Shown: positions 1 through 8,283, numbered from the stretch's first letter. The stretch: 26,130 nt of DNA from CALGSZ01 sp042408955 (GCA_042408955.1 JBHOQQ010000086.1:1-26130); one strand, 5' to 3'. Translations and numbers: made by a program. The notes: generated by a model not told the origin, from the letters alone.

Positions 1-32
1 CGACGTCGCATCTCACGGCAGCCGTTCCTCCG

Positions 33-1712
33 GTGATCGTTGGGCGCGAGCAGGAGCGCCACTTCTTGCGGGACCAGCTCGCGGCGGTGACCGGTGGCCA
101 CGGTCAGTTGGTGGTCATCGGCGGCGAGGCAGGTATCGGCAAGACGGCGCTCTGCCGCGATCTCACCGCCGCCGCGGCGTCGTCCGGCTTCATCACGCTT
201 GTCGGGCACTGCTACGACCTGTCGGCGGCGCCGCCCTACGGCCTTTGGCTCGATCTCGCCAGCCGCTACCAGCCGGATGACACCTTGCCGCCGATGCCTG
301 ACGTCCTGACCGAGGGCTGGATCGGCGAGATCGAGAGCCAGGCCGCCCTCTTCGCTCAGGTTCGAGCCTTTCTCGAGGAGCTGACCTCCCATCGTCCGGC
401 AGTTCTGATTCTCGAAGACTTGCATTGGGCCGACCCGGCCAGCGTCGACATCCTCCGCCACCTCGGCCCGCGCCTAACCAGGCTCCCGAATCTGGTCGTC
501 GTGACCTATAGGGTCGATGAGCTGACCCGCCGCCACCCGCTGTACCACCAGTTGCCCGCGTTGATCAGGGAGAGCGAAGGTGTTCGCCTCGATCTGCGCC
601 CGCTTGACGCGCGCCACCTCCGTGCGCTCATCGCCGCGCATTGGGCGTTAGCGCCGGCCGACGAAGAGCGCTTGACGGCCTATCTCGTCCGCCATGCCGA
701 GGGTAACCCGTTCTATGCCCTGGAGCTCATCCGGGCACTGGTCAGCGAAGGCATGCTCCGGCCACATCCGGATGGCACGAGCTGGGTGCTGGACGAGCAC
801 GACGGCGTGGTGATGCCACCCTTAATCCGTCAGGTAATCGAGAACCGCGTCAGCCGGCTTGGCGAGAGCATCAGGAACGCGCTGGCCCTCGCCGCCGTCA
901 TCGGGGAGGAAGTGCCGCTCGCGCTCTGGGATGCGGTCGCGAGATTGTCTGAGACAGACCTGCTCGAAACGGTGGAGGTGGCCGTCGACAGCCATCTGCT
1001 CGATGCAGCGCGGGACGGAACTCGCGTCCGCTTCGTCCACGCGCTGACGCGCGACGTGCTCTACGAGGGCATCCTGCCGCCACGCCGGCGCATCTGGCAC
1101 CGCCAGGTCGCCGAGGCGTTGCTAGGTCAGCCTGCACCTGATCCCGACGCCATCGCCTTTCACCTCCAGCGGGCCGCTGATCCCCGCGCCGCCGAGTGGC
1201 TGATCCGGGCCGGCGACCGGGCACAGCGCGCCTATGCCTGGCTCAGCGCCGTGGAGCGTTTCTCGGCCGCCGCCGCGTTGCTCGCCGGCGTCCCCAGTCA
1301 GGAAGCGACCCGCGCTCGGCTCCTCTACCGGTGTGGCCGCTTGCGCCGCTATGCCGATCCGGAGCGGGCGATCGCCGATCTGGTTGAGGCCGAGCGTCTG
1401 GCGCGGGTCGCCGGCGACGCCGCGCTGGCTGCCGACGCCACCTACTCGCTCGGGCTGCTCCGATGTTTCGCCGATGACTTCGGACGCGGGTTGGTTGAGA
1501 TGGCCGCGGGCATCGAGGCATTGGAGACGCTGCCGGCGGAGCTGGCGAGCGCGAGTTGGGCGACCACGCCCTGGCTGGCCGATTCCCTGCCAGCCGTCGA
1601 ATTGGGCGATCAGCCGGAGGTCGAGCCGGCAGCGGCGACCCTCGGCGCTGCCAGAATCCACCACCGGCGCGGCAGCTATCCCTGGTTCCTCGCCGCCGCT
1701 GGCCGGTACTAG
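33..1712 (+). CDS. ATPase-type LuxR family regulator, N-terminal part (interrupted by in-frame TAG)
   Basis: This is the N-terminal part of a large STAND/LAL-type transcriptional regulator. It opens with VGREQE, typical of the start of the AAA-like ATPase module. A Walker A (GEAGIGKT, about residues 31-38) and a Walker B-like LILEDLHWADPAS (about residues 125-137) follow, then helical, TPR-like sequence. The frame is open to the left window edge, so the real start may lie upstream; GTG at 33 is only the first usable codon here. The frame ends at TAG 1710-1712, but the same frame continues without another stop to 3011 and supplies the rest of a normal-length (about 990 aa) regulator with a LuxR HTH. 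I read it as one gene with a nonsense codon or sequencing error at codon 560, so this fragment alone would lack DNA binding. Confidence 0.8.
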   Translation: MIVGREQERHFLRDQLAAVTGGHGQLVVIGGEAGIGKTALCRDLTAAAASSGFITLVGHCYDLSAAPPYGLWLDLASRYQPDDTLPPMPDVLTEGWIGEIESQAALFAQVRAFLEELTSHRPAVLILEDLHWADPASVDILRHLGPRLTRLPNLVVVTYRVDELTRRHPLYHQLPALIRESEGVRLDLRPLDARHLRALIAAHWALAPADEERLTAYLVRHAEGNPFYALELIRALVSEGMLRPHPDGTSWVLDEHDGVVMPPLIRQVIENRVSRLGESIRNALALAAVIGEEVPLALWDAVARLSETDLLETVEVAVDSHLLDAARDGTRVRFVHALTRDVLYEGILPPRRRIWHRQVAEALLGQPAPDPDAIAFHLQRAADPRAAEWLIRAGDRAQRAYAWLSAVERFSAAAALLAGVPSQEATRARLLYRCGRLRRYADPERAIADLVEAERLARVAGDAALAADATYSLGLLRCFADDFGRGLVEMAAGIEALETLPAELASASWATTPWLADSLPAVELGDQPEVEPAAATLGAARIHHRRGSYPWFLAAAGRY

Positions 1713-1757
1713 GAGGCGCAGGCGAACGCCGAGCGCTACCTGGCCGCCCTAGGCAAA

Positions 1758-3011
1758 GTGGCGATCGGCCCGCTCGTCCGCTCGGCGACCGGCCACGCCC
1801 ATCATAGCTTGGGGATCATCCACGCAGCGCTCGGCCGCCCGGCAGAGGCACGGCGGGAGATGGCGGAGGCGCGCGCTTGGTACCGGCCGCTCGACCATCA
1901 CGCGGTCATCGCCTTCACGCTGCTCACCGAGCTGCGGGATGTGGTGGTGCCCTACCTGACGACCGATGTCGCGGAGCGCCACCGGATCGCGGCCGAGGCA
2001 GAGGAGGAACTTGACCGAGCCAGAGGAGCACTCCTCTCTGGCGTCTCGCCGCAATGGGCCTGGCTAGGCGTCTGGGTGCTGGAAGGGCGCTGGGCTGAAG
2101 CACATCAGGTGGCCGATGAGGTATCCGCTCACGGAAACTACCTGCTCCGGCGGGAGGTTACCCAAACGCTCGCCCGCCTCGCCGCCTGGCACGGTAATCC
2201 GGATCTCGCCTGGGTTCAGATTCGCAGGCTCTTGCCCTATGGGCCAGCCACCGAGCCGGGAGGCGCTGTTTTTCTTGACGCCCTGCTCCTGCAACGGCTC
2301 GCCGCCGAGCTGTCTATGGATCGCAGCGACCTCTCCGGGGCACGTGCCTGGCTCGAGGCGCACGATCGCTGGCTGGCCTGGAGCCGCTCCGTCCTCGGCG
2401 AGTCCGAAGGGTGGGCCGCCTGGGCGCGCTACCACCGCGCCGCCGGTGACCTCGATCGGGCGAGGAGTGCCGCCGCCCAGGCTGTCCGCTGCGCGGAGCG
2501 TCCACCTCAGCCCTTGGCCCGTCTCGAGGCGCTCCGCCTCGACGGCGAGCTCGCGCTTGAGAGCGGCGACCCGATCCGCGCCGAATCATCGCTCACCGAG
2601 GCGCTCGCGCTCACCGAGGCGTGCGCCGCGCCCTACGAGCGGGCACTTACGTTCCTATCGCTGGCGGAATTGCGCGCCGCGACCGGGCATCCAGCGGCCG
2701 CGATGGCTCTGCTGACCGAGGCGCGGGCGATGCTCGGCCCGTTGGATGCCCGGCCGGCGCTGGCCCGGCTCGGCGCGCTGGAGAGCCGGATCGAGCATGG
2801 CGCCAACCCCGTGACGCTCGCCGGGCTTACCCCACGGGAGCTGGACGTCCTGCGGCTGGTCGCCGAAGGATTGACCGATGCGGCGGTCGCCGAGCGGCTC
2901 TTCATCAGCCCGAGGACGGTCAGCCAGCACCTGCGCTCGATCTACGCCAAGCTCGGAGTCTCCTCGCGCGCCGCCGCCACCCGCTACGCCGTCGAGCACG
3001 GCCTCGTCTGA
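1758..3011 (+). CDS. LuxR family regulator, C-terminal part with HTH (same frame as the upstream fragment)
   Basis: This part continues the upstream regulator in the same frame after the TAG at 1710-1712. The bases between the stop and GTG 1758 also read as plausible protein (EAQANAERYLAALGK). The body is Ala/Leu/Glu/Arg-rich helical repeat sequence of the TPR-like type seen in LAL regulators. The last 60 residues are a clear LuxR/GerE HTH: LTPRELDVLRLVAEGL, then an ISPRTVSQHLRSIYAKLG recognition helix. No Shine-Dalgarno sits at a sensible distance from GTG 1758, so independent translation is doubtful. The AGGAGG at 1711-1716 overlaps the stop codon but has no ATG, GTG or TTG close behind it. 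I treat it as the second half of a broken or misread gene. The neighbouring cupin and FAD oxidase genes are possible targets. Confidence 0.8.
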   Translation: MAIGPLVRSATGHAHHSLGIIHAALGRPAEARREMAEARAWYRPLDHHAVIAFTLLTELRDVVVPYLTTDVAERHRIAAEAEEELDRARGALLSGVSPQWAWLGVWVLEGRWAEAHQVADEVSAHGNYLLRREVTQTLARLAAWHGNPDLAWVQIRRLLPYGPATEPGGAVFLDALLLQRLAAELSMDRSDLSGARAWLEAHDRWLAWSRSVLGESEGWAAWARYHRAAGDLDRARSAAAQAVRCAERPPQPLARLEALRLDGELALESGDPIRAESSLTEALALTEACAAPYERALTFLSLAELRAATGHPAAAMALLTEARAMLGPLDARPALARLGALESRIEHGANPVTLAGLTPRELDVLRLVAEGLTDAAVAERLFISPRTVSQHLRSIYAKLGVSSRAAATRYAVEHGLV

Positions 3012-3014
3012 GCT

Positions 3015-3032
3015 CTGCGTAATTCTCCGCAG
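3015..3032. promoter_or_regulatory. Inverted repeat downstream of the LuxR gene, possible operator
   Basis: CTGCG and CGCAG arms of 5 bp flank an 8-bp AT-richer centre (TAATTCTC). The site starts 4 bp after the LuxR gene's stop and lies about 150 bp ahead of the cupin gene. Position and symmetry suit a regulator site or a weak hairpin terminator. There is no T-run after it. Confidence 0.25.
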
Positions 3033-3182
3033 ACCGCGGCGCGCGCCGGCGTCATCGTCCCGTAGGCGATTGCGCAGATCTGTGGATACCCAGCCTCGTG
3101 CCGCTGGCTTACCGTGTCGTCACCGGCCGGTACGCGACCCCTCAGCCTCGGGCTTGGCCCGATGACGATCATGGAGGTGACC

Positions 3183-3704
3183 ATGCGCTCCCATTCCTTC
3201 CTCTCAATCCTCGCGCTCTGCCTTGCACTCGGTCTGGCGGTCGTCTGGACGGCGCCGCTCGATGCGCGCCAGGCGAGCCCAGCCACCACCTGCATCGAGA
3301 ACGTGACCGTCTCGCTGCTCGGACACGGCCTGCCAGACTCGGCGAGCGGCCAGGAGCTGATGCTGCTCCGTGTGAACATCGCACCAGGCGGCGGTTTCGG
3401 TAGCCACAGCCATCCAGGCGCCCTCACCCTCTCGATAGAGGCCGGGACACTTGTGTACGGCGTCATCGAAGGGGAGGCCCACGTGTACCGCGCGGCGGTC
3501 GACGGCACGCCCAGTCCCACCGAGCTCCTGATCGCTGGGCAGGAGACGACGCTCAATCCGGGTGATTGGGTCTTCGAGCAGGGCATCATCCATTCGGCCC
3601 GCAACGATGGGGAGGAGCCCACGGTCGTTCTTGTTGCCGGTCTGATGCGCGCCGGCGAGCCATTTACCCAGTGCCACGACACGCACGCGACTCCGGATGC
3701 ATGA
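3183..3704 (+). CDS. Secreted cupin-domain protein
   Basis: The protein has 173 aa. ATG 3183 is chosen because GGAGGTGA stands just before it; an in-frame GTG at 3114 has no such site. The N-terminus is a signal peptide (MRSH, hydrophobic LSILALCLALGLAVVW, then APLDARQAS), so the product is probably exported. The mature part is a single cupin barrel. GGFGSHSHPGALTLSIEAG is the first cupin motif, with the metal-binding His pair and Glu, and LNPGDWVFEQGIIHSARN is the second, with Gly-Asp and His. Such proteins bind a metal and a small ligand or act as simple oxygenases or isomerases; the sequence does not show which. It lies between a LuxR regulator and an FAD oxidase on the same strand, so a shared response is possible. 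Confidence 0.85.
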   Translation: MRSHSFLSILALCLALGLAVVWTAPLDARQASPATTCIENVTVSLLGHGLPDSASGQELMLLRVNIAPGGGFGSHSHPGALTLSIEAGTLVYGVIEGEAHVYRAAVDGTPSPTELLIAGQETTLNPGDWVFEQGIIHSARNDGEEPTVVLVAGLMRAGEPFTQCHDTHATPDA

Positions 3705-3825
3705 CTGAGCGGCGCGGCGGCCGATGGCGGCATTCCGACCTGCCACACCTCGCCGCGCCCTCGCCTCTCACCGTCCGTGATGGATCACAGCCGAATCGAG
3801 ATGATTGGCAAAAGGAGACAGTCCC

Positions 3826-5235
3826 ATGTGTGCGACACTAACCGCGAACGCAGACAGCATTTCAGACGCGGCCATCGAGCAGCTTGCGGCGACCCTGCGA
3901 GGGGAGCTGATCGATCCCCAACACCCGTCCTACGAGCAGGCGCGGCGGGTCTATAACGCGATGCACGACCGGCGACCAGCGCTGATCGTCCGCGCCGCCG
4001 ACGCGGCCGACGTCATCGCCGCCATCCGCTTCGCCAGCGAGCACACTTTGACGCTCTCCGTCCGTGGCGGCGGGCACAACGTCGCCGGCTTCGGCACGAA
4101 CGACGGAGGACTCGTCCTCGACCTGGGGCGGATGCGGGGCGTTCGCGTCGACCCAGCCCGGCGCACGGCCCGCGTCGAGGGCGGTGCAACCTGGGGCGAT
4201 GTCGACCACGCAACGCATGCCTTCGGGCTGGCCACGCCGGGTGGCATCCTCTCCACGACCGGCGTCGGCGGCCTGACGCTCGGCGGCGGCTTCGGCTACC
4301 TGACGCGGCGCTACGGCCTCTCCTGCGACAACCTGCTCTCGGCCGATGTCGTCACCGCCGACGGCCGGCTCGTGACCGCCAGCACCGAGGAGAATCCCGA
4401 TCTCTTCTGGGCGATCCGCGGTGGCGGCGGCAATTTCGGCGTGGTCACCTCGCTGGAGTTCCGGCTCCACCCGGTCGGCACCGTGTACGGCGGACCGATC
4501 TTCTACCCGGTCGCGGAGAGCCCGCGCGTGCTCGCCTTTTTCCGGGACTTCATGGCGGACGCACCGCCGGAACTGAGCGCCTTCTTCGGCTACCACATCG
4601 CCCCACCGGCGCCGTTCGTGCCAGAGCACCTGCACGGCCACACCGCGTGTGCGATCGTCGCCTGCTGGACTGGCCCGCTCGATGCTGCCGAGGCCGCGAT
4701 CCGCCCTCTTCGCGAGGCGGGCACGGTCGCGCTCGACCTCTGCGGCCCGATCCCCTATCCAGCGCTCAACGGCATGTTCGACGCGCTCCTGCCACCAGGT
4801 CTCCAGCACTACTGGAAGGCCGATTTTGTCAAGGAGCTGACGGACGAGGCGATCGCGATTCATGCCGAGCACGGCGCCCGCGTCCCGAACTTCCTCTCAC
4901 TCATGCACCTGTACCCGCTCGATGGGGCTGTTCACCACGTCGCGAGCGACGCCACGGCCTTCGCCTATCGGGACGTGCGGTTTGTCCACATCATCGCCGG
5001 CATCGACACCGAGCCGGCAGCCATGCCGGCCCATATCGACTGGGTCCGCGACTACTGGTCGGCTCTCCACCCGCACTCGGCTGGTGGCGCCTATGTCAAT
5101 TTCCTCATGGAGGAGGGCCAGGACCGGATCAAGGCGACCTACCGCGGCAACTACCCTCGCTTGGTTGACGCCAAGCGTCGCTGGGATCCGTCGAACGTCT
5201 TTCGTATGAACCAAAATATCCGTCCTGCTGACTGA
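3826..5235 (+). CDS. FAD-binding oxidoreductase, berberine-bridge/PCMH type
   Basis: The protein has 469 aa. ATG 3826 follows AAAGGAGA at a good distance and is preferred over GTG 3805. Residues about 48-220 form the PCMH-type FAD domain. RGGGHNVAGFG (His84) is the usual site of covalent FAD attachment, and GVGGLTLGGGFGYLTRRYGL is the second flavin-binding loop. The Cys that makes the second covalent FAD bond in bicovalent members is absent (GILSTTG instead of the G-x-C type), so a single His link is expected. The C-terminus carries the BBE signature (YRGNYPRLVDAKRRWDPSNVF). The family oxidises alcohols, sugars or alkaloid-like substrates with O2 as acceptor; the substrate here cannot be read. 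No signal peptide is seen, so it is probably cytoplasmic. Confidence 0.9.
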   Translation: MCATLTANADSISDAAIEQLAATLRGELIDPQHPSYEQARRVYNAMHDRRPALIVRAADAADVIAAIRFASEHTLTLSVRGGGHNVAGFGTNDGGLVLDLGRMRGVRVDPARRTARVEGGATWGDVDHATHAFGLATPGGILSTTGVGGLTLGGGFGYLTRRYGLSCDNLLSADVVTADGRLVTASTEENPDLFWAIRGGGGNFGVVTSLEFRLHPVGTVYGGPIFYPVAESPRVLAFFRDFMADAPPELSAFFGYHIAPPAPFVPEHLHGHTACAIVACWTGPLDAAEAAIRPLREAGTVALDLCGPIPYPALNGMFDALLPPGLQHYWKADFVKELTDEAIAIHAEHGARVPNFLSLMHLYPLDGAVHHVASDATAFAYRDVRFVHIIAGIDTEPAAMPAHIDWVRDYWSALHPHSAGGAYVNFLMEEGQDRIKATYRGNYPRLVDAKRRWDPSNVFRMNQNIRPAD

Positions 5236-5243
5236 TCACTGAC

Positions 5244-5259
5244 GCCGGCCTCGGCCGGC
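5244..5259 (+). terminator. Hairpin after the FAD oxidase gene, possible terminator
   Basis: A perfect 7-bp GCCGGCC/GGCCGGC stem with a 2-nt loop starts 8 bp after the stop codon of the FAD oxidase gene. There is no T-run, so it may be a weak or factor-assisted terminator. Confidence 0.35.
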
Positions 5260-5513
5260 CCGAACCAGCCGAGGATTCTTTCCTCCAGTTCCCCATGCGT
5301 TAAATGATGGGCCGCGGCTGAGAATGACGAGGCCGCGGCCATCGCGCGTCCGCGCCAATAAGCCCTTCTCTGATGCCGGCTCAAAACGATCCTCGTTGGC
5401 CACCCCGCATCTCCATGTAGCCGTGCGCCCCCTGGTCATGCTGGGGATAGCAAGGGAGAACATCCGTTGTCCTCTCGCGGCGAATGCGGACGCGGGTGAC
5501 TGCCATGTGCTGC

Positions 5514-5553
5514 CGCGCATAATCGATGACGAACGCGCATAATCGATGACGAA
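5514..5553. repeat. Perfect 20-bp tandem duplication (two copies)
   Basis: The unit begins CGCGCATAATCG and ends GATGACGAA. Copy 1 is 5514-5533 and copy 2 is 5534-5553, identical and directly abutting. The unit length is not a multiple of three, so it would shift any frame crossing it. It looks like a recent replication-slippage event. Confidence 0.9.
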
Positions 5554-5657
5554 GATGTAACGCTTGGCTCGGCGAAGATCGAGCATGCCAATACCTGTGG
5601 ACGTAGATGATACTGTACGTGTGGTTCTAGAGAAGTAACGCACGTGGAGCAGACAGC

Positions 5658-5969
5658 ATGATCCCCCTCATTGAGGAGCACCTCGAAGACATCATCGCCA
5701 TCTGCCGGGAATTTGGCGTGGAACGCTTAGAGGTCTTCGGATCAGCGGCAACCGGCGACTTCAATCCTGCCTGCTCCGATCTCGACTTTCTGGTCACATT
5801 TGCCCCAAGAACAGACCTCGGTCCCTGGCTCTCCCGGTTCTTCGAGCTTCGCGACCGGTTAGCTGCCCTCTTGGGGCGGCCAGTCGATCTGGTAATGGCC
5901 GGCGCGCCGGCGAACCCGTACTTCGTGCGCTCGGTCAACGCCAGCCGGCGGGTGCTCTATGCGGCCTGA
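5658..5969 (+). CDS. MNT-type nucleotidyltransferase antitoxin (MntA-like)
   Basis: The protein has 103 aa. It is a minimal nucleotidyltransferase with the polymerase-beta fold signature: FGSAATGDF (Gly28-Ser29) followed by SDLDFLV (Asp41, Asp43), and a third acidic position in RPVDLVM (Asp77). In characterised MNT/HEPN type VII systems this partner neutralises the HEPN RNase by adding AMP groups to a Tyr near its active site. GGAG lies about 8 bases before ATG 5658. Its last 11 bases overlap the next gene, which fits tight co-translation. The full GSx10DxD motif suggests it is active. A stand-alone nucleotidyltransferase is possible, but the partner makes the antitoxin reading strong. Confidence 0.9.
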   Translation: MIPLIEEHLEDIIAICREFGVERLEVFGSAATGDFNPACSDLDFLVTFAPRTDLGPWLSRFFELRDRLAALLGRPVDLVMAGAPANPYFVRSVNASRRVLYAA

Positions 5970-6324
5970 GACAGCGAAGATCCTGGAGGACATCCGCGCC
6001 GAGGCGGAATTCATCGTGAGCGAGACGGCCGGGGAGAGCTTCGACTCCTATCGAGAGAATCGCCGGTTGCGCCGGGCAGTCGAGCGCAGCTTTGAGATTA
6101 TTGGTGAAGCGATGCGCCGTCTACTCGAGCGCGACCAGGAAACGGCGGCTCGCATCACTGCACACACCCAGATCATCGCCTTCCGCAATGTTCTTATTCA
6201 TGGCTACGACATCCTTGATCAAGCGACGATTTGGGAGGTTCTGCAAAGCTCGTTGCCCATCTTGAAATCGGAGGTTGAAGCTCTCTTGCAAGAAGCGGAA
6301 CCGCTGGACGATTGCCCTTCATAG
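5959..6324 (+). CDS. HEPN-domain RNase toxin, DUF86 (HepT-like)
   Basis: The protein has 121 aa, the normal length of the DUF86/HepT family, and is all-helical. The catalytic Rx4-6H motif is present as RNVLIHGY (Arg76, His81). The following Tyr83 matches the position that MntA AMPylates in studied pairs. ATG 5959 lies inside the end of the antitoxin gene (stop at 5967-5969), giving an 11-bp overlap. The protein is expected to act as a dimeric cytoplasmic RNase held inactive by its partner. All key residues look intact, so I infer a working toxin-antitoxin module; this also fits plasmid or phage defence roles reported for the family. Confidence 0.9.
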   Translation: MRPETAKILEDIRAEAEFIVSETAGESFDSYRENRRLRRAVERSFEIIGEAMRRLLERDQETAARITAHTQIIAFRNVLIHGYDILDQATIWEVLQSSLPILKSEVEALLQEAEPLDDCPS

Positions 6325-6450
6325 CCCGCAACATCTGCACCGAGATTGCCCCTCACCATGACCGCTCTCCCCATTGATGACGGCGCATCGGCATGCATGC
6401 GAAGATAACGCGGTCAAGAAGGTTGGACGCATGCGGAGAAAGGTGCATCC

Positions 6451-7284
6451 ATGCGCGCGAATCATGTCAAACGGCGGCTGACGGCGGGCGAGCCATCGGT
6501 CGGAACCTGGCTGGCGCTCCCGAGCCCGGAAGCTGCCGAGTACGTTGCCGGTCTCGGTTTCGACTGGCTGGTCGTCGACACCGAGCACAATCCGATCGAC
6601 ATTCGCACCCTGTCGCTTATGTTCGGGGCAATTGCACCGACCGGCGTCGCCCCGATGGTCCGCATCCCGTGGAACACGCCGGAGAACTTCAAACGGGTGC
6701 TCGATGCGGGCGCCTGGGGCATCGTCGTGCCGATGGTCAATAGCCGCGAGGAGGCAGAGCGCGCGGTCGAGGCGACGCGCTTCCCTCCGCACGGTGCACG
6801 CTCGGTCGGTGGCAGCCTCTCGGCGATGCGCTTTGGCACCGCCGCGGCGGACTATTACCGGCATGCGAACGACGAAGTCTTGCTCGTGCTGCAAATCGAG
6901 CACATCAACGGCGTCGAGCACTGCGACGAAATCCTGAGCGTGCCAGGGGTGGACGCCTGCTTCATTGGTCCGAACGACATGGCGGCGTCAATGGGCATTG
7001 GCCTCGGCGTACCGCTTGAGAGCAATCACCCACAATTGGTCGAGGCGATTACCCACGTGCGGGAGACAGCCAAGCGCCTGGGCGTCGCGCCCGGGATTCA
7101 CTGCTCCGATGCGAAGGGAGTCAATCAGCGCATCGCCGAAGGATTCCAGTTCCTGGCCATGGCTAGTGAGGTGCGCTTCCTCCTGGCGAGCCTGCGTGAT
7201 GCCCTGGCACAGCTGAACTGGCAAGCGTCGCCGCGGGAGCAAGTCGGCGCCCGCACGGCTGGCGCCGAAGCAGTGCGGTATTAG
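6451..7284 (+). CDS. HpcH/HpaI family aldolase
   Basis: The protein has 277 aa and is a class II pyruvate aldolase of the HpcH/HpaI (RhmA, GarL) family. These enzymes cleave 2-keto-3-deoxy or 4-hydroxy-2-keto acids to pyruvate (or a relative) and an aldehyde. Key residues are visible: His46 in VDTEHNP (general base), Arg71 in VRIPW, Glu150 in QIEHINGV and Asp176 in FIGPNDMAASMG (metal ligands). GGAGAAAGG lies about 10 bases before ATG 6451. It is the first gene of a same-strand cluster with a 2-hydroxyacid dehydrogenase (23 bp later), a kinase and an enolase paralogue, which points to sugar-acid breakdown. The exact substrate cannot be read from the sequence. Confidence 0.9.
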   Translation: MRANHVKRRLTAGEPSVGTWLALPSPEAAEYVAGLGFDWLVVDTEHNPIDIRTLSLMFGAIAPTGVAPMVRIPWNTPENFKRVLDAGAWGIVVPMVNSREEAERAVEATRFPPHGARSVGGSLSAMRFGTAAADYYRHANDEVLLVLQIEHINGVEHCDEILSVPGVDACFIGPNDMAASMGIGLGVPLESNHPQLVEAITHVRETAKRLGVAPGIHCSDAKGVNQRIAEGFQFLAMASEVRFLLASLRDALAQLNWQASPREQVGARTAGAEAVRY

Positions 7285-7307
7285 CGCATGACGATGAGGA
7301 GATACGG

Positions 7308-8255
7308 ATGAAACTGCTGATCGCCTCGACGGAGGGCGAGGCGTTTTTCGACCTGCTGCGCGATGTGCCCGATCTGGAGATCGTGATCGCGACCACACCG
7401 GAGGAGGCGGTGCGCCACGCGGCCGATGCCGATGTCATCTACGCGAAGCCAACCGCCGAGATGCTGGCTGTCACCAAGGCTCGCTGGATCCAATCCCCCA
7501 GCGCGGGCGTCGATTTCCTCCTGGGGCTCCCTGAGCTTGTCGAGAGTGGCATTATCTTGACGAACACGCGCGGCGCGCACGGCCCGTCGATCGCGGAGCA
7601 CGTCTTCGCCCTGCTGCTGGCGCTGACGCGCTGCCTACCCACCTGCTGGGAGTGGCAAAAACGCCACTACTGGGGGCGAGCCGAGGGTTACCGGTTGCCG
7701 CGCGAGATCAAGGGATCAACGATGGGCATCATCGGCTTCGGCGCGATCGGCCGCTCGGTCGCGCAATGTGCTGTTGCCTTCGACATAACGGTGCTGGCCG
7801 TGGACGCCGTGCCCGGAAGTGGCGCGCCTTACTGTGACGAAGTGTGGCCAGTGGAGCGGCTGGGCGACCTGCTGCGCGCCTCGGATGTGGTTGTGGTGGC
7901 CGCACCGTACACGAAGCAGACGCATCACCTGCTGGGCGAGGCCGAGATCGCGCTGATGAAGCCGGATGCCTACTTGATCGCTGTCTCGCGCGGGGGCATC
8001 ATCGACGAGGTGGCGCTGGCGAAGGCGATGCAACGCGGGCACCTGGCGGGCGCCGGAATCGACGTGACCGAGCGGGAGCCGCTGCCACCAGACAGCCCGC
8101 TCTGGGATCTGCCGAACGTGATTATCACGCCGCATCTGGCCGGTTCCTCGGCGCAGAAGGAGCGCCGCTGCGTCGAGATTCTGCGGGAGAACCTGCTGCG
8201 GTATCAGCGCGGCGAGCCACTCATCAACGTCGTCGACAAGCGGGCGGGGTATTGA
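7308..8255 (+). CDS. D-2-hydroxyacid dehydrogenase (NAD(P)-dependent)
   Basis: The protein has 315 aa and belongs to the SerA/hydroxypyruvate reductase family. The Rossmann motif GFGAIG is at residues 143-148. The catalytic triad is present: Arg228 in SRGGIID, Glu257 in the EREPL segment and His276 in TPHLAGSS. The substrate-domain loop SAGVDFLL is at about residues 65-72. GAGGAGA precedes ATG 7308. It sits 23 bp behind the aldolase gene, so the two are probably one transcript. The likely reaction is reduction of a 2-keto acid (hydroxypyruvate- or glyoxylate-like) or oxidation of the matching D-hydroxy acid. If the aldolase releases tartronate semialdehyde or a similar compound, this enzyme could make D-glycerate, but that is inference. 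Confidence 0.9.
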   Translation: MKLLIASTEGEAFFDLLRDVPDLEIVIATTPEEAVRHAADADVIYAKPTAEMLAVTKARWIQSPSAGVDFLLGLPELVESGIILTNTRGAHGPSIAEHVFALLLALTRCLPTCWEWQKRHYWGRAEGYRLPREIKGSTMGIIGFGAIGRSVAQCAVAFDITVLAVDAVPGSGAPYCDEVWPVERLGDLLRASDVVVVAAPYTKQTHHLLGEAEIALMKPDAYLIAVSRGGIIDEVALAKAMQRGHLAGAGIDVTEREPLPPDSPLWDLPNVIITPHLAGSSAQKERRCVEILRENLLRYQRGEPLINVVDKRAGY

Positions 8256-8261
8256 AGCTAG

Positions 8262-8283
8262 CCGGGAGAACCCTCTCTCCCGG
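8262..8283. repeat. Inverted repeat between dehydrogenase and kinase genes
   Basis: A perfect 8-bp CCGGGAGA/TCTCCCGG stem with a 6-nt loop lies 6 bp after the dehydrogenase stop. A second, looser hairpin follows (CCCCT at 8284-8288 with AGGGG at 8311-8315). The pyrimidine-rich CCCTCTCTCCC style resembles dispersed intergenic repeats common in Chloroflexota. It may also end or weaken the aldolase-dehydrogenase transcript, since the gap to the kinase is 184 bp. Confidence 0.55.

Larger units (their letters stand above)
5236..5657. other. Gene-free stretch between the FAD oxidase and the MNT/HEPN pair
   Basis: I see no convincing gene in these 422 bases. A minus-strand open frame (5236-5643) has no recognisable domain and is cut by the tandem duplication at 5514-5553. 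It could be decayed coding sequence. The stretch is lower in GC than the neighbouring genes. The stretch just before 5658 should hold the toxin-antitoxin promoter, but I cannot pick hexamers with confidence. Confidence 0.4.

Noticed and set aside
1710..1712. TAG in the LuxR gene as pyrrolysine or recoded selenocysteine
   Set aside because: The position is in a helical repeat with no catalytic residue, and no hairpin or family Cys is found there. A nonsense change or read error is simpler.
3862..4872. 336-codon minus-strand open frame opposite the FAD oxidase
   Set aside because: It is Arg/Glu/Asp-rich with no domain and lies wholly antisense to a clear gene. High GC content produces such frames.
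5514..5553. CRISPR array
   Set aside because: The two copies abut with no spacer between them.
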